A model generated the notes under the pieces. That model was not told the origin of the DNA. It made no database searches and worked only from the letters and a program-made list of their open reading frames with translations. A stretch of DNA of 48,349 nucleotides from Eubacteriales bacterium (GTDB lineage: Bacteria > Bacillota > Clostridia > Lachnospirales > Lachnospiraceae), in the NCBI GenBank assembly GCA_030526715.1, contig JAUNCG010000014.1:1-48349 (forward strand). Direction: 5' to 3'. How positions within the stretch are numbered: position 1 is the first letter of the stretch; every line of letters starts with the position of its first letter. Below are positions 32,921 to 41,133 of the stretch, one piece after another. A program made the position numbers and the translations under genes.

Positions 32921-33256
32921 ATGGATAATTATTTTAAAATTGAGGGGACAGATCTGCGGATCTGTGTTCCGGCAGAGCTGGATCATCATCATGCAGAACA
33001 GATCCGGCGCGGTACGGATCGCCTGATCCGCAGCCGGAATATTCGAAGAATCATATTTGATTTTCAAAAGACAGGATTTATGGACAGCTCAGGAATCGGA
33101 ATGCTTATGGGGAGATACAAGGATATGTATTTTATGGGAGGAAGCGTGAAGGCGGTACATGTGAATGATAGAGTGCGTAAGATCCTGCGGCTGTCCGGAG
33201 TCAGTAAAATTTTGAAAATCGATGAGGGGTCACCGACCGGCTCCGGTGATATTTGA
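32921..33256 (+). CDS. spoIIAA: Anti-sigma F factor antagonist SpoIIAA
   Basis: A 111-residue STAS-domain protein. In the forespore, unphosphorylated SpoIIAA binds SpoIIAB and frees sigma-F. The phosphorylation site is the first serine of DSSGIG (Ser56) in FMDSSGIGMLMGRYKDM. N-terminal IEGTDLRICVPAELDHHHAE fits the family. The ribosome site is AAGGGGAAG. It is the first gene of the spoIIA operon; a sigma-H promoter would be expected upstream but the dispersed repeat occupies that region and no clear match is seen. A short gap separates it from spoIIAB. Confidence 0.95.
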   Translation: MDNYFKIEGTDLRICVPAELDHHHAEQIRRGTDRLIRSRNIRRIIFDFQKTGFMDSSGIGMLMGRYKDMYFMGGSVKAVHVNDRVRKILRLSGVSKILKIDEGSPTGSGDI

Positions 33257-33267
33257 GGGGGATAGAT

Positions 33268-33705
33268 ATGAGACAGACAAATGAAATGAAGATAGAATTT
33301 GACAGCCGCTCCTGTAATGAAAGCTTTGCCAGAGTTGCGGTAGCCGCTTTTATGACACAGCTGAATCCGACGCTGGAGGAGGTGGCGGATGTAAAAACAG
33401 CGCTGTCTGAAGCAGTCACAAATGCCATCGTACACGGATATGAAAATCAGGTGAAGAAGATCCGGGTAGAATGTGAGATTGAGGGACAGATGCTCAGTGT
33501 ACAGGTGATCGATCACGGGATCGGTATCGAGGATATCAAAAAAGCAATGGAACCGCTTTTTACCACCAAGCCGGATTCAGAGCGCTCCGGAATGGGATTT
33601 GCATTTATGGAAGCATTTATGGATGAGGTGAACGTCGAGTCCGAGCCGGGCAGGGGGACAAGAGTAAGCATGACAAAACGTATCGGGCGTATAAAGGAGT
33701 CTTAG
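33268..33705 (+). CDS. spoIIAB: Anti-sigma F factor and serine kinase SpoIIAB
   Basis: A 145-residue GHKL-type ATPase that binds and inhibits sigma-F and phosphorylates SpoIIAA. The N-box is LSEAVTNAIVHGYEN, the G1 box is VIDHGIGIEDI, and the G2 box is SERSGMGFAFMEAFMD. ATG 33268 follows GAGGGGGA; an in-frame TTG at 33253 overlaps the spoIIAA stop and is less likely. The next gene follows immediately after its stop codon. Confidence 0.96.
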   Translation: MRQTNEMKIEFDSRSCNESFARVAVAAFMTQLNPTLEEVADVKTALSEAVTNAIVHGYENQVKKIRVECEIEGQMLSVQVIDHGIGIEDIKKAMEPLFTTKPDSERSGMGFAFMEAFMDEVNVESEPGRGTRVSMTKRIGRIKES

Positions 33706-34425
33706 ATGGATCAAACCGCGCAGCTTATCAGGAAAGCACACGATGGGGATAAAAGCGCGAGAGAACAGCTGGTAGAGAAAAATCTGGGACTGGTGATCAC
33801 AGTGGCGAGAAGATTCGCCGGAAGGGGGACGGAGACGGAAGATCTGATACAGATCGGCTGTATTGGACTCTTAAAAGCGATCGATCGTTTTGATCTTGGA
33901 TTTGAAGTGAAATTTTCGACGTATGCGGTGCCAATGATTGCGGGAGAAATCCGACGGTTTTTGAGGGATGACGGAATGCTGAAGGTGAGCCGTTCCATGA
34001 AGGAGACCGCAGGGAAAGCGGCCAGAGCGAGAGAGGAGTTGGAGCATGCGCTGGGAAGAGAGCCGACACTGGAGGAGATTTCTGCCAAAACCGGAGATTC
34101 CAAAGAGGAGATCATATTTGCCATGGAATCGGCGGCAGAGGTGGAATCGCTGCAAAAGCCGGTGCTGGAGGGAGACGGCAATTCCATTTTTCTGGCAGAT
34201 CGTCTGGTCGGAGAGAGTAATGAGCAGGAGGAGCTGGTGACACATGTGATGGTGCAGGAGGCTCTGAACGCCTTGAATGAGGAGGAACGCTTTTTGATCA
34301 TCATGAGATATTACAGAGATCAGACGCAGACAGAGGTGGCGCAGCTGATGCATCGGACGCAGGTGCAGATTTCACGGATGGAGAAAAGAATATTGCAGAA
34401 AATGAAGACGATCTGTAAACGCTAA
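33706..34425 (+). CDS. sigF: RNA polymerase sigma-F factor
   Basis: A 239-residue sporulation sigma factor (SpoIIAC) that directs the first forespore-specific genes. Region 2 shows LVEKNLGLVITVARRFAGRG, TEDLIQIGCIGLLKAIDRFD and KFSTYAVPMIAGEIRRFLRD. Region 3 has REPTLEEISAKTG, and region 4 has LIIMRYYRDQTQTEVAQLM followed by TQVQISRMEKRIL for minus-35 binding. The protein lies directly behind spoIIAB, completing a standard spoIIA operon. spoVAA follows after 112 bases. Confidence 0.96.
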   Translation: MDQTAQLIRKAHDGDKSAREQLVEKNLGLVITVARRFAGRGTETEDLIQIGCIGLLKAIDRFDLGFEVKFSTYAVPMIAGEIRRFLRDDGMLKVSRSMKETAGKAARAREELEHALGREPTLEEISAKTGDSKEEIIFAMESAAEVESLQKPVLEGDGNSIFLADRLVGESNEQEELVTHVMVQEALNALNEEERFLIIMRYYRDQTQTEVAQLMHRTQVQISRMEKRILQKMKTICKR

Positions 34426-34537
34426 TACATATAGGCATGAAAATGTGCGGAAAATAATTTTGGATATCTGAAAAAATGTATAATATCTTGAAAATAACGC
34501 ATGATATCTGCATAGGAAACAGAAATGAGGGAGATGC

Positions 34538-35152
34538 ATGTCAGATGAAACGATATATCTGAAGCTGGAGCAGAGCATTCAGGTGAAAACAGAGCAGGTA
34601 AAGCTGTCGGAGCTCGGAGAGATCCTGTGCAGAGATAAAAAAACAGAAAAACAGGTGGCTGGACTGACGTTTCCGAAGGCCGTAGGGAATCAGCATGGAA
34701 AATACGTTCATTCTGTTCTTGAGGTGATCGACTGTATTCAACGGGAGTTTCCGGAAAAAGAAATACAGACCTTCGGCGCTGAGGGCTTTGTGATTGAGTG
34801 GAGGGAAAAGAAGGCATTTGAGAAGATGACCGGCATCCTGAAGACTGCATTGGTCAGTCTGCTCAGCTTCTTCGGCGCAGCCTTTTCCATCATGACCTTC
34901 AACCATGATGTAGACGTTACGGGGCTGTTTCGAAGTCTCTATGAGTTATTTATGGGACAGAGCTCGGACGGCTTTACATTGTTGGAAATCTCGTATTCAC
35001 TAGGCTTGGGAGTGGGAATCCTGCTGTTTTTTAATCACTTTGCGGGGCAGAAGCTGACGGATGATCCTACGCCTCTGGAGGTACAGATGCGAACTTACGA
35101 GGACAACGTGGATCAGACGCTGATCGAGCAGGTGAGGAGGAGTACCTCATGA
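34538..35152 (+). CDS. spoVAA: Stage V sporulation protein AA
   Basis: A 204-residue protein with a soluble N-terminal domain (IYLKLEQSIQVKTEQVKLSE...VLEVIDCIQREFPEK) and two C-terminal membrane helices (TGILKTALVSLLSFFGAAFS and ISYSLGLGVGILLFFNHFAG). This is the SpoVAA layout. SpoVA proteins form the inner-membrane channel for dipicolinic acid in spores. The gene is four bases into spoVAB at its end (ATGA overlap). In Bacillus it is under sigma-G; here the 112-base spacer after sigF has no convincing sigma-G match. Confidence 0.9.
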   Translation: MSDETIYLKLEQSIQVKTEQVKLSELGEILCRDKKTEKQVAGLTFPKAVGNQHGKYVHSVLEVIDCIQREFPEKEIQTFGAEGFVIEWREKKAFEKMTGILKTALVSLLSFFGAAFSIMTFNHDVDVTGLFRSLYELFMGQSSDGFTLLEISYSLGLGVGILLFFNHFAGQKLTDDPTPLEVQMRTYEDNVDQTLIEQVRRSTS

Positions 35153-35556
35153 AGATCGTCGGTATGCTCTTGGGGCTGGGCGGCGGTATGCTGGTAGCCG
35201 GCGGTGTCGTGGCATTGATCGTAGGGCTCGGCATCATCACCCGGTTTGCAGGCATCAGCAGAACGGCGCAGCATAACAAACTCTATGAATCCATGATTTT
35301 GCTTGGAGCCGTCTTCGGAAATCTAATCACGGTCTATGAGATGCCCGTAGCGCTGTACAGACCGGGACTTATCCTTATGGGATTATTTGCGGGAATCTAT
35401 GTAGGTGGATGGATCATGGCGCTTGCGGAGGTAGTGCAGATGTTTCCGATTTTTTCAAGAAGGATCGGATTGCCGAAAAATATCGGAGGCATCGTGATCG
35501 CGATTGCGGCCGGAAAAGTCTTGGGCAGTCTGGTTCAGTTTTTCTACATGCTATAG
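35149..35556 (+). CDS. spoVAB: Stage V sporulation protein AB
   Basis: A 135-residue membrane protein with about four helices, including GLGGGMLVAGGVVALIVGLG, a conserved loop RFAGISRTAQHNKLYES, and YVGGWIMALAEVVQMFP. This matches SpoVAB. It is part of the dipicolinic acid transport set, probably a membrane partner of SpoVAA. Start overlaps the spoVAA stop; 14 bases separate it from spoVAC. Confidence 0.92.
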   Translation: MKIVGMLLGLGGGMLVAGGVVALIVGLGIITRFAGISRTAQHNKLYESMILLGAVFGNLITVYEMPVALYRPGLILMGLFAGIYVGGWIMALAEVVQMFPIFSRRIGLPKNIGGIVIAIAAGKVLGSLVQFFYML

Positions 35557-35570
35557 TTAGGAGAAGAAGG

Positions 35571-35999
35571 ATGAACAAAGAAACGTATAACGAATATGTG
35601 AAACAGATAACGCCAAAGCACAGTGTATTTGGAAATTGCTGGAAGGCTTTTCTGGTGGGCGGAGCGATCTGTGTGCTTGGACAGGCCGTCACCGCAGCTC
35701 TGCAAAGAGTGGGGATGCCGCAGGAGGATGCGGCGTCATGGTGTTCCCTGCTTCTGGTGCTTTTGGGAGTGCTCCTGACGGGACCCGGATGGTATGCGCG
35801 TCTGGCAAAGCTCGGTGGGGCGGGAACGTTGGTGCCGATCACGGGATTTGCCAATTCTGTGGCAGCCTCGGCGATAGAATTCCAAAAAGAAGGACAGGTC
35901 TTTGGCATCGGGTGTAAAATCTTCACCATTGCCGGACCTGTCATTCTATACGGTATTTTCGCAAGCTGGGTGCTTGGAATCATTTATATGATTTTTTAA
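35571..35999 (+). CDS. spoVAC: Stage V sporulation protein AC, last gene of a shortened spoVA operon
   Basis: A 142-residue membrane protein starting MNKETYNEYVKQITPKHSV after AGGAGAAGAAGG; a longer ORF from 35409 has no ribosome site. SpoVAC is a mechanosensitive-type channel component for dipicolinic acid. Typical segments are KAFLVGGAICVLGQAVTAAL, PGWYARLAKLGGAGTLVPIT and GFANSVAASAIEFQKEG. In most spore formers spoVAD and spoVAE follow; here the TAA stop is the first codon of a dispersed repeat and convergent envelope genes begin 52 bases later. The channel set must therefore be completed elsewhere, or it has been rearranged. Confidence 0.93.
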   Translation: MNKETYNEYVKQITPKHSVFGNCWKAFLVGGAICVLGQAVTAALQRVGMPQEDAASWCSLLLVLLGVLLTGPGWYARLAKLGGAGTLVPITGFANSVAASAIEFQKEGQVFGIGCKIFTIAGPVILYGIFASWVLGIIYMIF

Positions 36000-36028
36000 C
36001 CGAATCAAGTAAGTCCCCCGCTTCAAAT
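35997..36028 (+). repeat. Dispersed repeat, copy B
   Basis: Identical over 32 bases to 9483-9514. The TAA at its start is the stop codon of spoVAC. It lies between spoVAC and the convergent SGNH gene; no hairpin terminator is evident in this interval. Confidence 0.85.
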
Positions 36029-36051
36029 ATGGAGAGCATTACTCACAGGGA

Positions 36052-37563
36052 TCATTCGCCGCCGTCATCCTCCAGCAGAGTATATTCCGTGTGTACAGAA
36101 GGAATTCCCTCCATATTGGTTGCAAAGCAGACACTGTCGACTACACGTTGGAGCGTTTTGTCAAAGACTACAATATTGAAGCCGGGCTGATCAATCGCAT
36201 ATTCCCCTTCATTGATCACGATAGACGCAGCGGCATCCGCTGACGCATCCGCGCTGGATACTGTGAAGACAGCTCCGTGACTCGTGTAAGGACCGGAAAC
36301 GATACGTCCCGAGGCTGAAGCCTGCGTTACAACCGCACCGCCATCCAGAATCGCATAATATGCAGTCTCACTGCCGGGGGCAGGGATCGTAAGACCGAGT
36401 TCTGCAAAGCTTTGAAGCTGTGCTTCCGTCAGATAGGCTCCGGTGTTGCCGTTTACCGCGATTGCAGCGATATAATTCTCATTTGAGAGCATCTGCAAAT
36501 AGGAAGAAAGCTCCTGTTGAATCGGCAGAAGGAAAGAGTCTGCCAGCAGATGATATCTCGCTGCGGAGGCATCCCAGAATTCCCGGGTCTGTACACTCAG
36601 GCTTGTGTCAAAGCTATAGCGCGATGTAAGATAGGAGCCGAGATAGTCTGAGATCTTAAGGCATCCCCGCAGGTTTACGTGCGTTCCCTTATCATGGCTG
36701 TCTGTAGTCCAGTCAATGTTCAGTTCCTCCTGATGCAGATTCATATCAAGATAGTCGATTCCGTTCGCATCGGCAAAATCCTGTACTGAGGAAGAGAGCT
36801 CGGGAGACCACTCCATGCTGGGGACGCGGAGCATCAAAAATGCAATTCCCTTTTCATCACAGAGCTGCTTCATTTTCAGAACATATTCTTTACAGAGCTC
36901 CCCCATGGAGGATTCCTTTCCACGTGGAGTCCAAGCTTGATATTTACGGATGGCTTTGGACTTGGCAGGCTGGGTCGTCAGCTTCAGGGCAGTTCCCATC
37001 AGATAGTAATCCTTATCATAGAAGACATTGAAATCGCCTTTTTGCAGATCGTCCCATCTGGTATGATAACGCAGGAAGGGGAACAGATAATCCTTTAGAT
37101 TCTCGTCCGGGCAGTTATCCAGAATAAAGCGGACAGCCTCCCATTTGACAGGAGACCAGCGCATATAATCCAGATTCTTGCGATGATAGCCTTCGTTGGC
37201 AAAGTCATCGTCATCTACTGTACCCACCTCATAGACCACTACCTTCGGAGACTGATATTTCAAAGCTTCCCTGAGATAGTAATAGCTCATGTAGGTCTTC
37301 TGGGAGGGATTTGAAAAAACATAACCCGTGATCCCGTATTTTTCATAGATAGAGAGCGGAGAAATTCCGCAATAGGCAAAGCTCGAGCCGGTATAGAGCA
37401 CATCATCGCTGTTCTTTTCCTGTCGATAAAACGCCTGTAAACGTGTCTGTGCCTGATTACCATAGTAATTCCATTTCGGATTGAAAACCTTGGTCAATCC
37501 GGCGAGAATGATGAGGAACAGAACAGCGGCGGTAGCCATTTTCATAAATATTTTTTTTGTCAT
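36052..37563 (-). CDS. DltD-like SGNH/acyltransferase partner protein, extended
   Basis: A 503-residue membrane-anchored protein, start ATG 37563 after AAGGGTG. After one N-terminal helix (TAAVLFLIILAGLT) it has an SGNH-like fold with LYTGSSFAYCGISP (serine motif), PKVVVYEVGT, and the late DSHDKGTHVNLRGCLKISDY block that supplies Asp and His. This resembles DltD and other proteins that pair with MBOAT acyltransferases to finish acyl transfer outside the cell. At ~500 residues it is longer than typical DltD; the extra C-terminal ~130 residues (LTEAQLQSFAELGLTIPAPG, then SSADASADAAASIVI) look like a separate beta-rich domain. It is the last gene of a dlt-like operon. Confidence 0.75.
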   Translation of the reverse strand: MTKKIFMKMATAAVLFLIILAGLTKVFNPKWNYYGNQAQTRLQAFYRQEKNSDDVLYTGSSFAYCGISPLSIYEKYGITGYVFSNPSQKTYMSYYYLREALKYQSPKVVVYEVGTVDDDDFANEGYHRKNLDYMRWSPVKWEAVRFILDNCPDENLKDYLFPFLRYHTRWDDLQKGDFNVFYDKDYYLMGTALKLTTQPAKSKAIRKYQAWTPRGKESSMGELCKEYVLKMKQLCDEKGIAFLMLRVPSMEWSPELSSSVQDFADANGIDYLDMNLHQEELNIDWTTDSHDKGTHVNLRGCLKISDYLGSYLTSRYSFDTSLSVQTREFWDASAARYHLLADSFLLPIQQELSSYLQMLSNENYIAAIAVNGNTGAYLTEAQLQSFAELGLTIPAPGSETAYYAILDGGAVVTQASASGRIVSGPYTSHGAVFTVSSADASADAAASIVINEGEYAIDQPGFNIVVFDKTLQRVVDSVCFATNMEGIPSVHTEYTLLEDDGGE

Positions 37564-37574
37564 ATAGGTCACCC

Positions 37575-39176
37575 TTAATATTGCATATAGATAAATCCTG
37601 CGGCGTCATAGCCATGACCGTAGATTCCGAAGGTCAGGATCACAAATACGAGACCGAAGGCCAGTGTCCAGCGAAGCCAGAGATTCTGCGTCTTTAACCA
37701 GTCACGGATATGCATGCCATGGTTGCACTCCTGAATCACCTCGATCATCAGCAGGAGCAGGCAGGCAAACACCAGAACGAAAAAGTCCGGAGCAGCCAGT
37801 CCCAGCCGGAAGATGGAGCCATCAAATAATTTCCACAGATTCGGCACTGTGAACATGGATTTCAGCATAATGAGAGAGGCATGAAAATCCGGAGTCACGA
37901 AAATGACACGACCGATCTCCACCAGAAAGAATGTCCGGAGAATCTGAAACCAGCGCCAAGAGGTACAGTTCTGATTGATATGAAGCCGGTCGCCCAGAGC
38001 AATCAGACGATCCTGATATTCCATAGAGAGGATCGTGAGGATTCCGTGATAGACGCCGAACAGAAGAAACTGCGTACCGGCGCCATGCCATGCGCCGTTG
38101 GCGAGCCACAGTATCATACAAGAGACGTAGGAGGGGAGTACCTTCCCTAAATGCACCTTCCCTTTCTTCCTCAGAGACTTTGTCACAGACTGAGAGAGTG
38201 AGGATAGCGCGATGGGATACATCAGGTAATCCTTGAACCATGTGCCAAGCGTAATGTGCCAGCGACGCCAGAATTCCGGAATATCTTTTGAAAAATACGG
38301 GCGTTCGAAGTTATCCACCATATGGACGCCGAACATTTTCGCAGCGCCGCGGACGATGTCGATACCTCCGGAGAAATCTCCGTACATCTGTGCGGCATAT
38401 GCGAGAAGAGCTACCCAGAATTCCACACCGGCATAGTTCAGATAATTTTGGAATACCAGATCACACATGATACCTGCGCGATCCGCAATGACCATCTTCT
38501 TGAACAATCCCCAGAGCATCAGATAAAAGCCGTCCGTCAGATTTTCAAAATCAAAGCTGTGTCCCGGAAAAAGCTCTTCGGAGAGCTGATGATATCGGGA
38601 AATCGGGCCCTGAAGAATCTGCGGAAAAAAGGAGATGAAAAGAGCCGTCTTAAAAAAGTTGTGCTCGGCCTTTGACTTTCCGCGATAGACATCCACGAGA
38701 TATCCGATGGCCTGAAAGGTATAAAAGGAAATTCCCAGAGGCAGCCCGACATGGAGCAGCGGGAAAAATCCTTCGGCGCCGCCGAAGAAGGAGGTATTGA
38801 TCTCTGTAAAGATCAGATCATAGAACTTCAATACCACAAGCATGCCTACATTGATCAGCGCGCTGGCTGCGATACAGAGGCGCTTGCGATGGATGTTCTG
38901 TTTTTTTATAACCTTCTTATCGCCGTCGAGTTCACCGGCTTTGATCCTTCGAAGCTCTTCCTTATAGCGCAGATCGGATTTCTCAATCAGCAGACTGAGC
39001 AGATAGACACTGATACAGGTCACAGCGATGAAAACAGACATGGTGCGGCTTGCCCGAACATAAAAGTACACACTGAGTATGAGAAGCCATACCCACTGTG
39101 CCTTTTTCGGGAGCAGATAGTACACCAGAATTCCGATCGCAAGAAATAAAAAGAAATTCAGTGTTGTAATACCCAT
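37575..39176 (-). CDS. MBOAT-family O-acyltransferase, DltB/AlgI-like
   Basis: A 533-residue membrane protein with about a dozen helices. Start ATG 39176 (MGITTLNFFLFLAIG) follows GAAGAGG; longer ORF residues upstream are in the carrier gene. MBOAT motifs are GLPLGISFYTFQAIGYLVD, QILQGPISRYHQL, PEFWRRWHITLGTWFKDYL and the catalytic histidine in ANGAWHGAGTQF. The family moves an acyl group from a cytoplasmic carrier across the membrane; DltB uses D-alanyl-carrier protein. It is longer than DltB and closer in length to AlgI-type acylases. Two bases separate it from the carrier-protein gene. Confidence 0.88.
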   Translation of the reverse strand: MGITTLNFFLFLAIGILVYYLLPKKAQWVWLLILSVYFYVRASRTMSVFIAVTCISVYLLSLLIEKSDLRYKEELRRIKAGELDGDKKVIKKQNIHRKRLCIAASALINVGMLVVLKFYDLIFTEINTSFFGGAEGFFPLLHVGLPLGISFYTFQAIGYLVDVYRGKSKAEHNFFKTALFISFFPQILQGPISRYHQLSEELFPGHSFDFENLTDGFYLMLWGLFKKMVIADRAGIMCDLVFQNYLNYAGVEFWVALLAYAAQMYGDFSGGIDIVRGAAKMFGVHMVDNFERPYFSKDIPEFWRRWHITLGTWFKDYLMYPIALSSLSQSVTKSLRKKGKVHLGKVLPSYVSCMILWLANGAWHGAGTQFLLFGVYHGILTILSMEYQDRLIALGDRLHINQNCTSWRWFQILRTFFLVEIGRVIFVTPDFHASLIMLKSMFTVPNLWKLFDGSIFRLGLAAPDFFVLVFACLLLLMIEVIQECNHGMHIRDWLKTQNLWLRWTLAFGLVFVILTFGIYGHGYDAAGFIYMQY

Positions 39177-39177
39177 A

Positions 39178-39408
39178 TCAATCCTCTTCCTGAAGCTGTT
39201 GGACCAGTTCCCAGATGGCCTGAACCGTATTGAAATGTTTCGGCTCCAGCTCATGGATCGGAATGCTGATATCGAATTCCTCATCCAGCTCGGATACGAT
39301 AGAGATGATGTCGAAGGAATCAATGATTCCGTCATCAATGATAGCAGTCTGACTCATGAAGTCGACATCCGGTCTCACATCGTTTAAGATTTCCAGTACT
39401 TTTTCCAT
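39178..39408 (-). CDS. Acyl/aminoacyl carrier protein, DltC-like
   Basis: A 76-residue carrier protein, start ATG 39408 after AAGGAG. The phosphopantetheine attachment serine is in IIDDGIIDSFDIISIV (DSF in place of the usual DSL), with the acidic helix ELDEEFDISIPIHELEP following. It would carry the substrate activated by the adjacent adenylation enzyme to the MBOAT protein. Length and helix pattern match DltC and other discrete carrier proteins. The operon order is adenylation enzyme, carrier, MBOAT, SGNH protein. Confidence 0.88.
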   Translation of the reverse strand: MEKVLEILNDVRPDVDFMSQTAIIDDGIIDSFDIISIVSELDEEFDISIPIHELEPKHFNTVQAIWELVQQLQEED

Positions 39409-39470
39409 AATTTTATTCTCCTTTTCCTTCATTTAAGCTCATGAAACGTTAAAAGCATGAGTTCACATAA

Positions 39471-40997
39471 TTAATCCAGCGCTTCGGCCTGCGTGAGCAG
39501 AAGCTGCCGATCGATCTTCATATTCTTATTCAGAGGGATCTCCTCAAGTATCACCGTCTTCTCGGGAAGCATATATTTCGGAAGCGCTCTGCGAAGTCCG
39601 CCCAACAGATATCTCACGGAGAGCTCCTCACCCTCGGCAAACAGGACAATACGCTGATGCTCCTTATCATAGATAGCCGCAGATGCACGCACAGCCTCCA
39701 GCGCGTTGGCCGCAGTCTCAATTTCCCCCAGTTCTATGCGATGTCCGTGATGCTTGATCTGAAAGTCCTGACGGGACAGGAAGCGATATCCGCCCTCAGG
39801 CAGACATTGTGCAAGATCGCCGGTGTCATAGACGATATCCGGATAGGCATCCTGTGTAGGATTCTGTATAAATGCAGCACAGGTCTTCTCCGGGTTCGCA
39901 TAGTATCCCATAGAGAGAAAGGCGCCGCGGATATAGATCCGACCGGTCTCTCCGGGAAGGACGGGAGAGTGATCCTCCTTTAGAACCAGCATCTCAATAT
40001 TAGGGAAGCAACGTCCGAGAGGAAGGGTCTCCTGTTCGGAAAACTCACGGTCTACGATATAGTAGGTACAGTTCCCGGTAACCTCTGTGGGAGCATACAG
40101 GTTCACATACATCACATCAGGAAGATAGCGTCTCCAATAATTCAGATGAGGAATCGGAAGGATCTCACCGGAAAAGAGAACTCTCTTCAGATAATGAAGA
40201 TTGTCATGCTCCAGAGCGTTCATCTTCACTACGACGCTGAGAGCGGAGACTGCCCAGATAATGGTAGTCACCCGGTACTCATTCATGGCATCGACAAGCT
40301 TTTTGGTAAAAGAAAAATAAGTCTTCGGGAAGATCACAAGGGTAGCGCCAACAGAAAGCATAGTGTAGATATCCTTGGCGGATACGTCAAAATCAAAGGG
40401 AGCCTGTCCGCCGAGCACATCCTCTGAGGTAATGCCGAACGTGGAGGTAAATTCCCGAATAAAGCTTATAATAGAGCGGTGATTCTTGATGACGCCCTTC
40501 GGGACGCCGGTGGAGCCGGACGTGAAGATCATATACAGAGGATCTACATCCAGAGTGGAGGCACAGATAGAGGCCATGAGGTCATCCTGAGCCTGTGTCT
40601 CCATGATATCTTCAAGATACCAGACAGATACCTGCTCCGAGTCAAGCTGTGATGCGATGCGTTCCTGCTTCTTTTGAGCGAGGACAGCGATCCCGGTACC
40701 TCGGAAGGTATGGAGGATCGTCTCCATACGGGACATAGGCATCTGCACATCCACAGGGACATAGAAGCATCCGCTGCATGCAATACCGAGAAAACTGACA
40801 ACACTGGCAGCATCCCGATCTACCAAAACGATGACGGGCCGACGATAAAAATGCTGCCCGGCGATATAAGAACCGATCACTTTTGCACGGCGGTATAATT
40901 CTGAAAAGGTAATCTCCTCCGTCTGATCGATCAGTGCGGGCTTATCCGGATAAGCGGACGCAGCCGCAGAAAGTAATTCAATCACATTATGTGACAT
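39471..40997 (-). CDS. Amino acid adenylation enzyme, DltA-like
   Basis: A 508-residue adenylate-forming enzyme that should activate an amino acid with ATP and load it on the downstream carrier protein. Core motifs are IFTSGSTGVPKGVIKNH (A3), FDFDVSAKDIYTML, LYAPTEVTGNCTYYI (A5, normally YGPTE), YDTGDLAQ (A7), RQDFQIKHHGHRIELGEIE (A8) and NMKIDRQLL with the A10 lysine. It lacks fused carrier or condensation domains. DltA from Bacillus uses D-alanine; here the substrate pocket around the A5 motif (YAPTEVTGNCTYY) is unlike that enzyme, so a different amino acid is possible. It heads the dlt-like operon, with a consensus promoter about 40 bases upstream. Confidence 0.88.
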   Translation of the reverse strand: MSHNVIELLSAAASAYPDKPALIDQTEEITFSELYRRAKVIGSYIAGQHFYRRPVIVLVDRDAASVVSFLGIACSGCFYVPVDVQMPMSRMETILHTFRGTGIAVLAQKKQERIASQLDSEQVSVWYLEDIMETQAQDDLMASICASTLDVDPLYMIFTSGSTGVPKGVIKNHRSIISFIREFTSTFGITSEDVLGGQAPFDFDVSAKDIYTMLSVGATLVIFPKTYFSFTKKLVDAMNEYRVTTIIWAVSALSVVVKMNALEHDNLHYLKRVLFSGEILPIPHLNYWRRYLPDVMYVNLYAPTEVTGNCTYYIVDREFSEQETLPLGRCFPNIEMLVLKEDHSPVLPGETGRIYIRGAFLSMGYYANPEKTCAAFIQNPTQDAYPDIVYDTGDLAQCLPEGGYRFLSRQDFQIKHHGHRIELGEIETAANALEAVRASAAIYDKEHQRIVLFAEGEELSVRYLLGGLRRALPKYMLPEKTVILEEIPLNKNMKIDRQLLLTQAEALD

Positions 40998-41040
40998 AGA
41001 TTCGTCTCCTTATGAAAGATCTGGGTAAAAACCCTTTGAA

Positions 41041-41069
41041 AGTATAGCATAGAAGAAATAAAGATTCAA
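41041..41069 (-). promoter_or_regulatory. Sigma-A promoter of the dlt-like operon
   Basis: On the minus strand TTGAAT (41064-41069) and TATACT (41041-41046) are separated by 17 bases. The adenylation gene starts 43 bases downstream. Confidence 0.78.
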
Positions 41070-41094
41070 TAGGCGTATAGAGGTGAGAAATAAG

Positions 41095-41120
41095 AAAACA
41101 CCGCAATTTAGCGGTGTTTT
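41095..41120 (-). terminator. Terminator of the L,D-transpeptidase pair
   Basis: A perfect ten-base-pair stem, AAAACACCGC (41095-41104) and GCGGTGTTTT (41111-41120), with a six-base loop. On the minus strand it is followed by CTTATTTC. It lies 14 bases after the stop codon. Confidence 0.88.
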
Positions 41121-41133
41121 GCTGTGAAATCTG

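Noticed and set aside
34426..34537. Sigma-G promoter before spoVAA
   Set aside because: The spacer has A/T-rich stretches such as TATAAT, but no pair of sigma-G-like boxes with proper spacing that I would defend.
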